NCBI RefSeq assembly: GCF_052857255.1
Contig: NC_135507.1
Span: 71,435,721-71,499,720 of the forward strand
From: Amblyomma americanum
Lineage: Eukaryota > Arthropoda > Arachnida > Ixodida > Ixodidae
Length of the DNA stretch: 64,000 nt
Reading direction: 5' to 3'
The position numbers and the translations under genes were made by a program. The notes below the pieces were generated by a model. That model saw only the letters and a list, made by a program, of their open reading frames with translations, was not told where the DNA came from and did not search any database. Shown here piece after piece: positions 33,359-44,686 of the stretch (its first letter is position 1; each line of letters opens with the position of its first letter).

Positions 33359-33725
33359 AGTTGTGCGATGTCAGTGCGCATTAAAGATCCCCAAGTGGTC
33401 TAAATTATTCCGGAGCCCTCCACTACGGCACAGCTTTCTTCCATTCTTTCCCCAGGCGGCCTAAATTATTCCGGAGCCCTCCACTACGACACCGCTTTCC
33501 ATTCTTTCCCAGGTGGCCTAAATTATTCCGGAGCCCTCCACTACGACACCGCTTTCTTCCATTCTTTCCTCAGGTGGCCTAAATTATTCCTGGGTCCTCC
33601 ACTACGGCACCGCTTTTTTCCATTCCTTCCCCAGGTGGCCTAAATTATTCCGGAGCCCTCCACTACGACACCGCTTTCTTCCATTATTTCACTCCCTCCT
33701 TTATCTTTTCCCTTACGGAGCGGTT
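33359..33725 (+). repeat. Minisatellite made from SINE 3' ends, about 60-bp units, five copies
   Basis: A SINE piece (GTGCGATGTCAGTGCGCATT) leads into five head-to-tail units, each with GTGGCCTAAATTATTCCGGA, CCCTCCACTACGRCACCGCT and TTCTTCCATTCTTTCC. The last unit continues into the normal SINE 3' part (CACTCCCTCCTTTATC). Units differ by point changes and a small deletion in unit 2, so the array arose by local duplication. Confidence 0.9.
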
Positions 33726-34260
33726 CAGCTGCGTGTGGCCCTGGGAACAACGGGAGCGTCGCGGAATCGCGACGAGTTATGTGTGTGACGGATGCAGTGC
33801 ATTGGAAGCACTAGAGCACCTGCTCCTTCACTTTGCTGTGTTCGCCGATGCTCGTCCCGATATGCTTGCGGCCTATACGGCGCTGGGCATACTACCAGAC
33901 TCCCTCAATACGCTAATGTGGCAGCAGGGCAGTGCGCGCACCCGTGAACGAACCTTGGTGAGCCTCTGTGCATTCCTCGAACAGACGAGCTTGACGTCCC
34001 GTCTGTTCTCCGCCAAATGTTACACGCAGTGACCGAACGCTCCGCGAGTTCAACCTTAGACGATTAACAACTGGACGCCCCACTTGAGTTGTCAACATAG
34101 TGCTGTGCGCGTGTGTTTTAATTGACCCTTCATGAACTAATATCGCGAACAACCTGGACGCATTTCTTATTGTGTAAATAGTTTGTGTATATTACCTCTC
34201 CCCCTATCCTCTCTTCCTGTCCCCTCACCGAGCTCTTTCATTTCATTTCTCTATTTTGCC
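33726..34260 (+). mobile_element. LINE C-terminal fragment with zinc cluster and 3'UTR
   Basis: An open frame (33733-34029) contains YVCDGCSALEALEHLLLHF, the C-terminal zinc cluster of RNase H-bearing LINEs, followed by a 3'UTR with CTCTTCCTGTCCCC. The RNase H core is lost. Confidence 0.65.
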
Positions 34261-34375
34261 TGCTATCCTTTATTTCCGCTGCCCCAGCTCAGGTGCTTCA
34301 GTATCGATGGCAGATGCTGGGGTTAGCAAAAATCTTTTCCTTTTTATTATTTTAATAAAACAACTTACAACCTCG

Positions 34376-34445
34376 GAGTAGTTCAGGTGTTCGCAGATAT
34401 GTGAGACAGATACTGCGTCATTTTCTTTCCCCAAAAACCAATTTT
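34376..34445 (+). mobile_element. SINE 3'-end fragment
   Basis: Only the last part of the Ruka-type SINE is present: GGTTCAGGTGTYC equivalent, ATATGTGAGACAGATACTGC, TTTCCCCAAAAACCAATT. It is followed by T-rich sequence. Confidence 0.7.
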
Positions 34446-34680
34446 TGTTTTCATTTTTTGTCTGCTTAAGAGCGGAAATTCGAAGCCTTTCCCTCCCCTC
34501 TTTCTGCCTCCAATTGACATTTTTAAATGTTTTATTTTTTTTAATTTTATGCTGTATGCTTTTATTCATTTTAATACTTATATACTAAGTAAGTCTTCTC
34601 ACGCATTTACATCGTATTTCTTCAAATCAGTCACAAAAAGCCACCTTCAAACAGCATTATAACGCGACAGCGTTAAGGAG

Positions 34681-34944
34681 AGAGAGAGAGAAAAAACTTT
34701 TACTGTAATTCGGGAAGGTTGCTTGAGCAACTTGGGTGGCACCCCTAGTCCAAGGCGCCACTGGCTTTTGCTGACTGACGGACTTGCTGAACCAACTTTA
34801 GTTGCTGACCCAGGGCCTCGCTGGTCAGGGCCACCTCCCATTGCTCATATGTCGGGTTGGACACAGTTAAGTGTTTTGGTTTCGCTGTGCTCTACCACGA
34901 TATGTGGTAGAGCGTAGGGCAAGCTCCACACCAAGGGCATGTAT
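34681..34944 (-). mobile_element. LINE 3' end, minus strand
   Basis: Reading the minus strand, the tail (TC)n and AAAAAGTTTTTTC precede a 3'UTR and the last ORF2 residues (TYEQWE..LTSEALGQQL-like, degenerate). It sits inside repeat X between GCGTTAAGGAG and CTCGTGTTGCAG. Confidence 0.7.
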
Positions 34945-35407
34945 CTCGTGTTGCAGAAAAGCCTGTGTCGTCGGCGTCGGCCGTGAGCGAAAAATTCCTC
35001 CTCCTCGTAGTCCTCGCAATGCACGCCACTGCCCCAACAGATAGCGTGCGCCGGCAGCGCCTCCCGCTCGTCTCGTTCGGGCGCAGTGAGGCCGTGCAGG
35101 CACGCAGGAATCACGCGGTGAGCGGCGAACAACGCAGCGCACATCCAAGGCACGTTCAGCGCGAAGCTTGCGGTTTGCTCCCCGTTCCTTCGGCGCGGAA
35201 GCTATGCTGCCGTTCGTGGCATCGGGTTTGTCGAGAACGATGTGCCGACGAACTACGACTGCAACTTGAGTCCCGCGCGTTTCGGCAAGGCGCCTCGTAA
35301 CGTTTCTACATGGTTTGCCGCTCCGCGCGTCCGTTTCACCGTACGTAGAAGAGCGATTTGTCTAACAGGCAAGGCGTTGCGCCGTACGGGCGATGCCGTT
35401 CCGTGGA

Positions 35408-35655
35408 GGAGGAGGAGGAAAAACTTTATTTATATTTGATATTAAATATGTTATTAGCGGTCGCGGGCTGTCTTCATCTTCCGATGAGTTATTGCAGCCC
35501 GTCTTAACAGGGTTGGGGCCCCTGGTCCAGGGCTCCACTGAGGTATGCCGCCAGGTAGGCTCTCCGCACCAATCCGCGCTGGACGGCCGGGTCCTCGCTG
35601 GAGAGCATCCCCTCCCACTGTTCCGCACTCGGGTTTTTGTTTATTGCAGCTAGAT
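35408..35655 (-). mobile_element. LINE 3' end, minus strand
   Basis: Minus-strand ORF2 C-terminus (EQWEGMLSSEDPAVQRGLVRR in frame pieces), then 3'UTR, AATAAAG signal and a (TCC)n tail. It is inserted in repeat X with a probable short target duplication CCGTGGA (35401-35407) and CCTTGGA (35656-35662), one mismatch. Confidence 0.75.
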
Positions 35656-35730
35656 CCTTGGACTCCATGGGAGTGCTGCGACACCCTGTCGCGTTCCACT
35701 CTGAAAGGCGAAGCTTAAGCGTCCTCCAAT

Positions 35731-36340
35731 TTTTTTCATTACTTCTATTAAAATGCCTAATTCCAATTCATCAGCCATACTTCTCCCATTTCAAGATTTA
35801 CTCGCGCACTACGTAACACAATTAAAATTTTGCACATTTATCAGCACAAAACGAAATAATCGTGCGGCCAAAATTTGCGCACAATTTCTGCTGACTCGTC
35901 ATAACCATATACTGCTTTCGCATTAAAATACTTTCACCATCGCTAGGGTGTTTACTCGATACCTTGCGAAATTTAAAAGTTGCCATTTTCATGCTTTATT
36001 GCATCTTGTACAAATTTTGCAATAGCCTGCAACAAATCATTCCCTACTATCTTGCGCCGCAAAACTAACAAACTCTCTTTCTTAAGGCGTCAATATACTA
36101 AGTAGGCCTACAAAAATACTCGCTGGCGGTTTAGCACTTCTAAGCTCTAAATATAGTGCGAAAGCATGGTTTTCTAAAATGGACATCACCGTCACGTACT
36201 TCAGAGCGCGACTGTGGTGTCTACCTACATAGGGAGCCAGTTATGCACCTTTTCTCAAAATCAGTAGAGTGTGACCCGCCGCGGTGGCTCGTGGGACGGC
36301 GGCGTGTGCAGGTGTCGGCACTAAATAAATTTTCCTACCC
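35731..36340. other. AT-rich stretch without gene
   Basis: No domain seen. Near 36210-36260 the string GGAGCCAGTTATGCACCTT recurs as GGAGCCAGTTATGCGCCTT near 55416, so part of it is an interspersed repeat. A 16-base SINE start (CCCGCCGCGGTGGCTC) occurs at 36277. Confidence 0.4.
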
Positions 36341-36640
36341 AGCGGTTGTTGGTTAAGGATCTTGGCCGCTTCCGCTGAGATCCTGCCTCTTCCAAAATTT
36401 TAATGGCAATTTTACTGTCGCTTACTACGAATTTTGCTTTTGTTCCTATACGCAGGCGAGCGCTACAGCAACTTCTTCCGCAATCTGTATGTTGCGACCC
36501 CGGATGGCTGCCGCAGAGACTGTAGCCCCTTGGTCGTTGACGGCCGAAGATACTACCGCTCCCGTCCAGCCACCGGCGGCATCAACATAAGCAGCGTCCG
36601 CTTTCTCCATATTGCCGAACCTCAGCTCTAGAGCTACCCG
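36340..36640 (-). pseudogene. LINE RNase H fragment
   Basis: On the minus strand AAYVDAAGGWTGAVVSSAV carries the first RNase H Asp, IQIAEEVAVALA the Glu, and, after a frame change, VVSDSKIAIKIL the next Asp. It is truncated on both sides, and LINE C begins at its right edge. Confidence 0.7.
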
Positions 36641-37203
36641 CAGGGGGGCGTCTGCAGCTTGCAGGCGTTGGTGAGTGGCGACACCACGGGTTCCCGAGCA
36701 TCCGCAGGGACATCCCCGCAGGGGGGATGGTGAACAGTGCATCACCACGGACCCGAGCACCCGCGCTTCGCCGTGCGTGGCAGCACCGTGTCCGGGGAAA
36801 AGGGGATCCTGGTGGTTGAGCCCATGCTGAGCGTTTGGACCTTTAAGGCCCCTAGGCGGAGGCAACACACCAGTTTGGCCCCAGCTTCCTGTAGACGGCA
36901 CCCCCGGCCTGATCCGACCGGGGGAAATCGGCAGTCGCCTTTTCCTGTCCTCCCCTCCGTCTTTCACTTTCCTATCATCTTTCTTAGAGCTTTCCTGTCT
37001 CCTCCTCCCTTCTCGGTTTTTTCACTTTAAATAGGCGGCGAGGGTTACCCTTGTGTGGCCAACCACCCTGAGTTGCGTCATATTTGGTTATAGCAGTGGT
37101 GTACAGCTGGCGTGGGCAGGGCTTGTTTTAAAGTTCCTGTCCCGTCCCCTTGTTGGGCTCCATGGTGGGTGGCTGGCACCATGGCCGAAGAACAAATTTT
37201 TTT

Positions 37204-38340
37204 ATGGCTTCCTCCCTGCTTACTAATGATCGCCTTCTGAAAAGGGGACGGACCGATGTCACATCCCAGTTTTTCAACAAAAATAAGACAACTTTTCCGA
37301 AGTACAACATCGTCCACAGCAAAGAAACAGAAAAGCCAGCCAGAAAAATATCCCCGTTCCTTGTTTCAAGAGTTCTTACAGATTTCTTGGGCCCTCAGTA
37401 CAAAGTCACAAAGTTGGCTAGTGGTGACCTCCTGCTCGAACTGCTCGACATTACTCAAATATCAAAGTTTGCAAACATTGAAACTTTTGGCGATATTCCT
37501 GTCTCTGTCACACCACACAGATCATTGAACACAGTACGTGGTGTCATCTCAGACAATGACTTTCTGCACCTAACAGAGGAATAGATGCTTGAAGGACTTT
37601 CTCCGCAAAATGTAACCAACGTCCATAGAATTACAATCCGCTAAGACAACAAATTTCAACAAAACTACTGGTCCTGACGTTTGCCTCTTACACCCCACCG
37701 CAGTCAATCGAGGTAGGCTATGCAATAATCTCCGTTCGCCCCTATATATACCCAACCATAGACGCTGTTTCAAATGCCAGAAGTTCGGTCATGGCTCACA
37801 AAGCTGCCACGGCCGTAACACCTGTGCTAAATGGCCTCAAATGACCACAAATCAGACGACTGCGATGAAGCACCACGCTGTGCAAACTGCGAAGGCGACC
37901 ACGCTGCTTATTCAAGGTCTTGTCCTGCCTGGAAGAAAAAGGAAATAATTACAATAAAGACAAAAGACAATATCACATTTAAAGAGGCAAGAAGGCGTTA
38001 TGCGATGTCACATGGCACTTTCTCCATCACACCTCACACAAACTTCGCCGATGTGGTGCGCGGGCGCGGCGCATCACAGCGGCCTTCGGCGCGTGCCCAG
38101 CTCACACTAAGTGAGGTTGAGGGAGGGCCATCCGCGCCCCTTGCAGATGCAGCGAAAGCTGCTATGCCAACCCCGCAAACGGGCCCGCCGGCCACCAAGT
38201 CGACAGACCGCAAGGCTTCCCCCATTCGGGAGAAGTCCACCACCCCCCCTCCCCGTGGGTTCCCCGCGGAACTCCAGCGCCTCCACTGAGGCGATGGATA
38301 CAACTCAGAGCTCGCCTCGGCCGCGACGGCGGCGAGGCTG
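37204..38340 (+). pseudogene. LINE C ORF1 (Gag-like with zinc knuckles), broken
   Basis: ATG 37204 opens a frame with KYNIVHSKETEKPARKISPFL, GPQYKVTKLASGDLLLEL and PHRSLNTVRGVI, matching ORF1 proteins of Jockey/I-type LINEs. It stops at 37582. In further frames follow IDNVHRITIR-like residues, the CCHC knuckle CFKCQKFGHGSQSCHG (about 37757-37805) and a second knuckle CANCEGDHAAYSRSCP (37880-37925). The tail is Pro/Ser-rich. At least two frameshifts separate the pieces. Confidence 0.8.
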
Positions 38341-38429
38341 CCTTGACCGATAAAAAGAAAAAATAACAGCCCTCAAAAAGCAGGGACCTGAGGTTCAAAA
38401 TATATCCCCTTAAACATTTATAAGGGCAT

Positions 38430-39450
38430 TTCTTATCCACTGGAACTGCCGTGGAATTTTAAATAACTATGGTGATGCAACAGATCTCTTACATTCTCTG
38501 TCTCCTGTGGCATTGTGCCTTCAGGAGACCAATTTCGGACCTTTACACAAAAATATTTTTAAAAAGTATAAAGTATTTCGCCATGACCGTGAGCCGGTGA
38601 ATATGCTCTCTGGAGGCGTTGCTGTTGTAGTTCAGAGCGATGTTGCAACGCATGAAATCAAGCTCCAGACGTATTATGAAGCCGTTGCAGTCACAGTCAT
38701 TAGGTTTAAAACACAATTACCATAGGCACAGTGTATCTTCAACCACACCACACAGTAACACTCCATGACCTAGAAGCACTGTTTAATCAGTTACCGGGAC
38801 CATATCTAGTAGTCGGAGATTTTAATGCGCACTCCCCATTTTGGGGGAGTGAACAGACAGACACTAGAGGTCGGGTTTTAGAAGATTTAATGCTGTACAA
38901 CAACGTCTGCTTGCTCAATACAGGCAAAAGCACTTATTGCTTTTTATCCTCAGGTAAAATGAGTTGCATAGACTTATCTTTTAGCTCTCCATCCGTTTTT
39001 ACAGATTTTAAGTGGAATGTTCTTGACAACCCATACGGAAGTGATCACTTTCCAGTGATGATTAACTTTTCATCACCACCACCAATCATTCCAACTAAAC
39101 CACGCCGTTGGAAACTGCACTTAGCGGACTGGCCACTATTTCAAGAAAAGGCCTGTCTGGAGAAAATATTTTCAGATGATCTTGGCATTGACGAAATAAA
39201 TGAAATTTTTACATGTTTAATTTCGGCTGCACGTCTAGCTATTCCCCAGTCGTCAGGAGTAGTACGCCGAAACCACAAGGTTTGGTATAACCAAGATTGC
39301 AGAGAAGCAAGAAGGAATCAAAACAAAGCCTGGGGAACTTTCCGAAGATACCCCACACACATCATAAATTTTAAAAGGCGAGAGCAAAAGCACGACATAT
39401 CCGTCGCAGTGCTGAAAAAACTTCGTGGCAAAACTACGTATCGTCAATAA
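38430..39450 (+). pseudogene. LINE C endonuclease, one frameshift
   Basis: Motifs in order: IHWNCRGILNNYGDA, ALCLQETNFG, SGGVAVVVQSD, a frameshift near 38720, then YLVVGDFNAHSPFWGSEQTDTRG, CIDLSFSSPS and PYGSDHFPVMINF. All catalytic residues of the APE-like endonuclease are present across the break. The linker RNHKVWYNQDCREARRNQNKAW follows. The stop at 39448 precedes the RT frames. Confidence 0.85.
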
Positions 39451-39719
39451 ATACTTCCGTTGCATTAAAAAAAATGTGGGAACAAGTCCGCAAACTTAAA
39501 AGTCAGCTTTTCTCCCTTCACCATTCCTTTCCTAACATCTCCGGATAGACAAACAAGCATCAGCGAACAGGCCGACAAACTAGGGAAACACTTCGTCACA
39601 GTTTCGAGCTCCTCACACAGAATCATTTTTAAGATACAAGAACACAACTGTAAAACAACGACTGCCGACCAGTGGCAGTGCGAATGAACATTAAAATACA
39701 TTAATTACACTACAAGAAA

Positions 39720-41206
39720 TCCGTACAGGCTAGCAGACAGGCAGCACCAGGCCCAGATGAAATCCATTATGAAATGCTTGCACACCTCTCTGAAGATGCT
39801 ATAGAAGCTCTTCTGAAATTCTTCAATAAAATAGGGCAGTCTGGAAAAATGCCAGAGGCCTGGAAAAACGCCGTGGTTGTGCCATTCCTGAAATCAGTAA
39901 AACCGCCAACTTCGGCTGGTAGTTACAGGCAAATAACACTTACGAGTTGTCTTGCTAAATGTTTTGAAAGTGTGTTAAATATTAGGTTAATGTTCATCCT
40001 AGAATCGCGAAAACTTCTTGATATACACCAATGTGGATTTAAGCTGTACAAACAACCATCTCGTCGGTCTTGAAAACACAGTCCATGAAGCATTCATACA
40101 CAAACAGCATCAATTGTCTGGCAATATTTTTTGACTTGGAAAAAGCTTACGATACCACCTGGAGGTTTGGGATTCTTCGTGACCTCCCGGATCTAGGTAT
40201 ACGTGGCAGGAGGCTAATCTGTCTGAAAGACTTCCTCTCTGACCGTTCCTTTCGTGCACGTCTAGGCTGCACGCTTTCAAAAAAATTCATCCAAGAAAAC
40301 GGCGTACCACAGGGGTGTATTCTAAGTGCCACACTCTTCATTGTAAAAATGAACTCAATATTGCGAATAATTCCAAAGACCATCATGTATTTTCTATATG
40401 TTGACGACCTTCAAATTTCATGCACATCTGCCAGTTTATCAACTTGCGAAAGACAGATACAGCTTACAGTGAACAAACTAGCGACTCGGGCAGACCAAAA
40501 TGGATTTAAATCCTCTCCATAAAAAACAGTTGTCCCTTTCTCACTGAAAAGGGGCGTGCAGATTGATCCCACCCTGCACATGAATGAAACTGTTCTACAA
40601 GTAAAACAAGAGCATAAATTGCTAGCCATAACTTTTGATAGAAAGCTCACATTTATACCCCACATAAACACCCTCAAAACGAAAGCTTCCCGATCGCTAA
40701 ATATACTGAAGATACTCTCACGGAAACACCGGGGGTCCGATAGGTTATGCCTTTTACAGATCTACCGCTCCGTTGTACGGTCCACTTTGGGCTACGGATG
40801 CATTGTGTATGGGTCTGCAAGACAATCATACCTCAAGAAACTGGATCCTATACAAAACCTGGGTCTCTGTTTATCAACTGTTGCATGCAGAACATCCCCA
40901 ATAAACAGTCTATATATAGAAACAAGCGAACCATCTCTTGCGAACAGAAGAGCAGTGCTTACCTGGACATATGTACTGAAAATAAGATCCTTACCAAAAC
41001 ACCTTTGTTACCCCATAGTTACCAAGTGCACATCTAGAAGACTGTTCAATAATAAACCACAATCAATCAGACCTTTGGTATTACGCTTTGAAGATGCATG
41101 TCATGAACTGGGAATACCAGATGCTCTACCTAAAATTGCCCCGAGACTCGATCCATTGCCACCATGGTTCTGCCTTCCCACTGCATGTGATTTCACGGTT
41201 ATATAG
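39720..41206 (+). pseudogene. LINE C reverse transcriptase, broken
   Basis: The frame pieces 39774-40071, 40070-40522 and 40556-41206 give, in order, QAAPGPDEIHYEML, MPEAWKNAVVVPFLK, SYRQITLTSCLAKCFE, LAIFFDLEKAYDTTW, NGVPQGCILSATLF and the catalytic YVDDLQIS (about 40399). HKLLAITFDRKLTFIPHI and the thumb with SRKHRGSDRLCLLQIYRSVVRS follow. Val in the second position of the DD box is common in this LINE group. A frameshift near 40070 and a stop near 40521 break the protein. Confidence 0.85.
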
Positions 41207-41251
41207 TTTCGTAAAAAACAAACACCACATAAACACCTACTACAAGAATAC

Positions 41252-42130
41252 TTGGCATTGAAAGAGAAATATTCGAGCTACATGGAGTTTTACACAGACG
41301 GCTCTAAAACAGCCATGTACGCTGGAAGTGCCGTAGTACAGGGGAAATGGGAAAAAATAGTAAGATTACCAAATTATGTATCAATTTTTACTGCCGAATG
41401 TTATGCAGTCCGTATGGCTGTGGACAAAATAATACAAGAGAACATCGAAAACAGTATAATATGCACCGATTCCCTGAGCCTACTCACAGCGCTGCAGTCA
41501 AGAAATGCAATTAAACCCTTAGTGGGCAGCATCATACACAAAAAAGAAAATTTCACAACACAAGGACGTACGATAAGGTTCTGCTGGGTCCCAAGCCACA
41601 TCGGCATAGAGGCTAATGAGAGAGCAGACGCAGCAGCAGTACGAGCTCAAAATGGTGAAATAAAAAATGTCGACATACCTTTTAAAGACTGCATGAAGTT
41701 GATACATAACACACTAAAGAACAAATGGCAGAAAGAGTGGGAGAATGAACTCAACAACAAACTACACTTCATAAAGCCCACCTTGGGGGAATGGAAGGCA
41801 TGCAGACGCCAGGAACGTTTCACTGAAGTAATCTTATGTCGTCTTCGCATAGGACACACACACCTGACACACAACTACTTACTTACAAAAGAAGACAAAC
41901 CTGTTTGTGAAAGATGCGGAGACGAGCTCACAGTAAACCATATCTTATTCGCGTGTTCAAACCTAGAAAAACTAAGGAAAAAGTATTTTAGTCAATTTTA
42001 TAATCAATGTATTTCATTTCACCCAGCGCTACTCCTGAGTGATAATTCAATTTTGACATTTCTGATGTTTTTAACTTTTTACGAGAGGTTGGCTGTCTTA
42101 ATGAACTATGATCGCCTCGCTTCTCTTTGA
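41252..42130 (+). CDS. LINE C RNase H and C-terminal zinc cluster, frame intact
   Basis: A 292-codon open frame carries a complete RNase H: FYTDGSKTAM (Asp), FTAECYAVRMA (Glu), IICTDSLSLLTAL (Asp) and FCWVPSHIGIEANERADAAA (His, Asp). After a Lys-rich stretch come ERFTEVILCRLRIGHTHLTH and the zinc cluster CERCGDELTVNHILFAC. RNase H removes the RNA template after first-strand synthesis. It is the C-terminal part of ORF2, separated from the RT by a stop at 41204, so the ATG at 41252 is not a natural start. Confidence 0.85.
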   Translation: MALKEKYSSYMEFYTDGSKTAMYAGSAVVQGKWEKIVRLPNYVSIFTAECYAVRMAVDKIIQENIENSIICTDSLSLLTALQSRNAIKPLVGSIIHKKENFTTQGRTIRFCWVPSHIGIEANERADAAAVRAQNGEIKNVDIPFKDCMKLIHNTLKNKWQKEWENELNNKLHFIKPTLGEWKACRRQERFTEVILCRLRIGHTHLTHNYLLTKEDKPVCERCGDELTVNHILFACSNLEKLRKKYFSQFYNQCISFHPALLLSDNSILTFLMFLTFYERLAVLMNYDRLASL

Positions 42131-42533
42131 TACACCTCAGCCACTTTCTCACTCCTGGGAAGAAGGCTAAGTTGTCTATTTCATTGGTTAAGGGCCTCGA
42201 CATCCTTGCCCTGCAAAGGATGGTCGCTGAGGTTACCTGACCTTCTTTAAAGCCTTTACCATTAGCCATTTTAAAAATATGTATGCCCTTTACCTTCACT
42301 ATGTGATGTGAAATAAAATTTTAGGTCTTTCACACCACCGGTTTGTAATTCTTTGTATAAAATCCTGCACAAGGCAATTTTTATACCTTGTGTTTGGCGC
42401 ATGATGGCCTTAGTTGCCTATGTGCCATAAAACCCAAAACACAAACAAATCAGCTCTAGAGCCTCGGCTCTCTTGGCCCTGCGTTGTACGTTGAACTCCT
42501 GGTGCATATTTTTGTAGCGGGAGCTACACTAGG

Positions 42534-43753
42534 CTACCAGTCGAGCATTTCGCGGTACATGGGAGGAGCTAGTTGTGCGCATGCGCAGTTGCCATGGCAT
42601 GTCTGTCGAGGGTGGAAATAGTCATGAAGCAGCACCAGATCGTTGGCTTGCAGGTCGCTTGATGCTGTCGTAGTGGAATGGTGGTGTGACCTTAGTGAAC
42701 ACAAATATTCGCTTCGCCACCGTTTCCACAGGCCTTTGGTCAAGCGTTGTCGGTACTTCCAACGACGAGTGAGTTCGCCCGAGCTGGCAGCCGTGGGATG
42801 TCCACCACAGATAGGCAAAGACGTCAAGCACGTTCCATCAAGAAAGTGTGCCAGTGTCAGTGGCTCCGGTTCTCCTGCGTCAGAGGGCACCGTTGTCAGG
42901 GGCCGCGAATTGATCACGTCTTCAATATCCGCTAGAATGGTACAGAGCTTTTCGAAGTGCACGTAGCTGCAACCCAGCACCTTCTTTAATGCTGTTCTTA
43001 CTGAGCGCAACATTCGCTCCCAAGAGCCTCCCCACCATGCTGCCTTTTTCATGATGAATTTCCATTCACTTCCTTGTTAGGACAAATAGTTGAGCACTTC
43101 TTCATGGCGAGCCACTGTCCAAACTTTCTTCAACTCCGCTGCAGCCCGGTGGAAAGTCTTAGCATTATCAGAATACACCGTGTGGCAGATGCCACGTCGC
43201 GCTATGAAGCGGCGGAACGCCAAGAGGAAACTGCTCGTTGAGAGATCGCTCACAATTTCCAGATGTATTGCTCTTGTCACTGCGCAGGTCAGCAGCAAAA
43301 TTTATGACTTTCTGATCCTGCCTTCAGTCTTTGTCAAAAGGGGTCCCGCGAAGTCGAGGCCTGTGACTGCAAAGGTTGCTGCCTCTGACACTCTGTCTCG
43401 TGGTAGTGGCGCTGCAGGCTCTGCGGCGCTTTTGCGGCTCAATTTTTTACATATACAACGTTCCAGGACTTTATGATCTGTCGCCCTCGTATTATTCGAA
43501 ATCTTTCGCGCAGCTGAGTGAGAGTGTCCAGGCATGCCGCATGTAGGAGTCGTTGATGAGTGCTCTGGATCAGGAGGTCGACGAAAGGGTGAGATGGTGG
43601 CAAAACAATTGGATGAGCTGTCTCATAGCTGAGGTCTGATTGTTGTAAACCTTCTTTCAGTCGCAGCAGTCCAGGGTCGTCAAGAAACACATTGAAACTT
43701 GTCAGTTCTGGTGGTCCTTGAGAACGAGCGCCCTGGTCTGTTAGGCTGTTCAC
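42534..43753 (-). pseudogene. BEL/Pao integrase, broken
   Basis: From 43753 downward: the zinc-binding HHCC region (HQRLLHAACLDTLTQLRERF.IIRGRQIIKS), then after a frame change FAVTGLDFAGPL (first Asp), LLTCAVTRAIHLEIVSDLST, VYSDNAKTFHRAA (second Asp), and after another change AAWWGGSWERMLRSV and FEKLCTILADIEDVINSRPLT (Glu). The C-terminal domain contains NDLVLLHDYFHPR. At least three frameshifts or stops separate the pieces (near 43440, 43300 and 43065). Confidence 0.85.
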
Positions 43754-44084
43754 GTCGCCGAATGTTTCTCTTTCAGCCTATTGTCGCAAGAAATGCTGCG
43801 CCCTCCCGATTTCATCAGCGGTGAGCGGACCCTCCTCACGATCTTTCCCCCGAGTGCTATTGTGCACGAACCGCCGCGCCTCAGGCTGTAACTCACTGCA
43901 AACGATTCAAATTACTGAAGCGCTTGATTTCAGTTAATGGTGGCAGCGCCTGTGCTGCAACGTGGATGACCGCTGACTTTGTAGGTTTTCGTTCTTTGTC
44001 GACTGTCCCAGCAGGAATGTCAGTCGGTGTGTCAGGCTAGGTTGCCGGTCACTGGGCAATCCATTTGTGTCCCTTCCACCACTT

Positions 44085-44583
44085 TTAACAGCATTGAAGT
44101 GAGGCTGGCGAAATTCCTCGTGTTAGGAGGTCCGCGGGGTTGTGGACTCCAAGGCAGTGTTTCCAGTTGATTGGGTTTGTTCTTTCTTGAATCTCTTGGA
44201 CTCGGTTAGCCACAAAGGGCTTCCACTGAGCAGCTGGTTCATTTACCCAATATAGGGCAATCATGGAGTCTGTCCATAGAGTTACCTCGTCGAGGTTCAT
44301 GGCCAAATATTATTTCAGGTATGCGCACCTCCTCACGCCTATCAAGGCCCCAAGAAGCTCCAACCGTGGCAAGGATAGCGTCTTGATCTATGCGACACGC
44401 GTTTTGTCCATGACCAGGGAAACCGTTGTTCTTCCATCGCGCTCGCTCGTCAGGTAGGCGACAGCTCCGTAGGCTTGAGGGCTTGCGTCCGTAAATATGT
44501 GAAGTTCGGTGCCGCCGTCGGAACTGCACTCGTATCGACGAGGTAGGTAAACGTCCTTGAGGTGATGAACGGTGTCGACCCAA
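44085..44583 (-). pseudogene. BEL/Pao RNase H region, broken
   Basis: Minus-strand pieces include EVTLWTDSMIALYWVNEPAAQWKPF and NPINWKHCLGVHNPADLLTRG, the conserved end of the Pao RNase H domain. The upstream part (GTELHIFTDASPQAYGAV-like) is readable in another frame near 44460-44530. It sits between RT and integrase as expected. Confidence 0.75.
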
Positions 44584-44686
44584 TTCTCATTTATAACTCA
44601 CGCCCTGCGCCAATGCTTCACACACCAGCCCAAGCAAGCGTCCAAAGTTCTTGAAACAGCATCTTCACTGTGATTGTCTCTGGGCT

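Larger units (their letters stand above)
34655..35750. repeat. Older interspersed repeat 'X', interrupted twice by LINE ends
   Basis: The pieces 34655-34680, 34945-35407 and 35656-35730 match, in order, 57195-57220 and 57540-57965. Shared strings include AACGCGACAGCG, CTCGTGT, AAATTCCTCCTCCTCG versus AAATCCTCCTCCTCG, CACTGCCCCAACAGA, TTGCCGCTCCGCGCGTCC and GTCGCGTTCCACTCT plus GGCGAAGCTTAAGC. Neither copy encodes a recognisable protein. At this copy two minus-strand LINE 3' ends interrupt it; at the other copy a SINE does. Confidence 0.65.
36640..42440 (+). mobile_element. LINE C: near full-length I/Jockey-group LINE
   Basis: The element has a GC-rich 5'UTR with two GCAGGGGGG repeats, ORF1 (37204-38340), endonuclease (38430-39450), RT (39720-41206), RNase H (41252-42130) and a 3'UTR ending GCCTATGTGCCATAAAACCC plus an A-rich tail at about 42440. 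Frameshifts break ORF1 and ORF2, but no large deletion is seen. Its 3' end abuts the 3' side of the BEL/Pao element. Confidence 0.85.

Noticed and set aside
33388..33690. A CRISPR-like regular repeat array
   Set aside because: Units are contiguous 60-mers without spacers and derive from a SINE in a eukaryotic genome.
36446..36967. A 173-codon minus-strand gene
   Set aside because: Only its end (36446-36630) is LINE RNase H; the rest is antisense to the LINE C 5'UTR.
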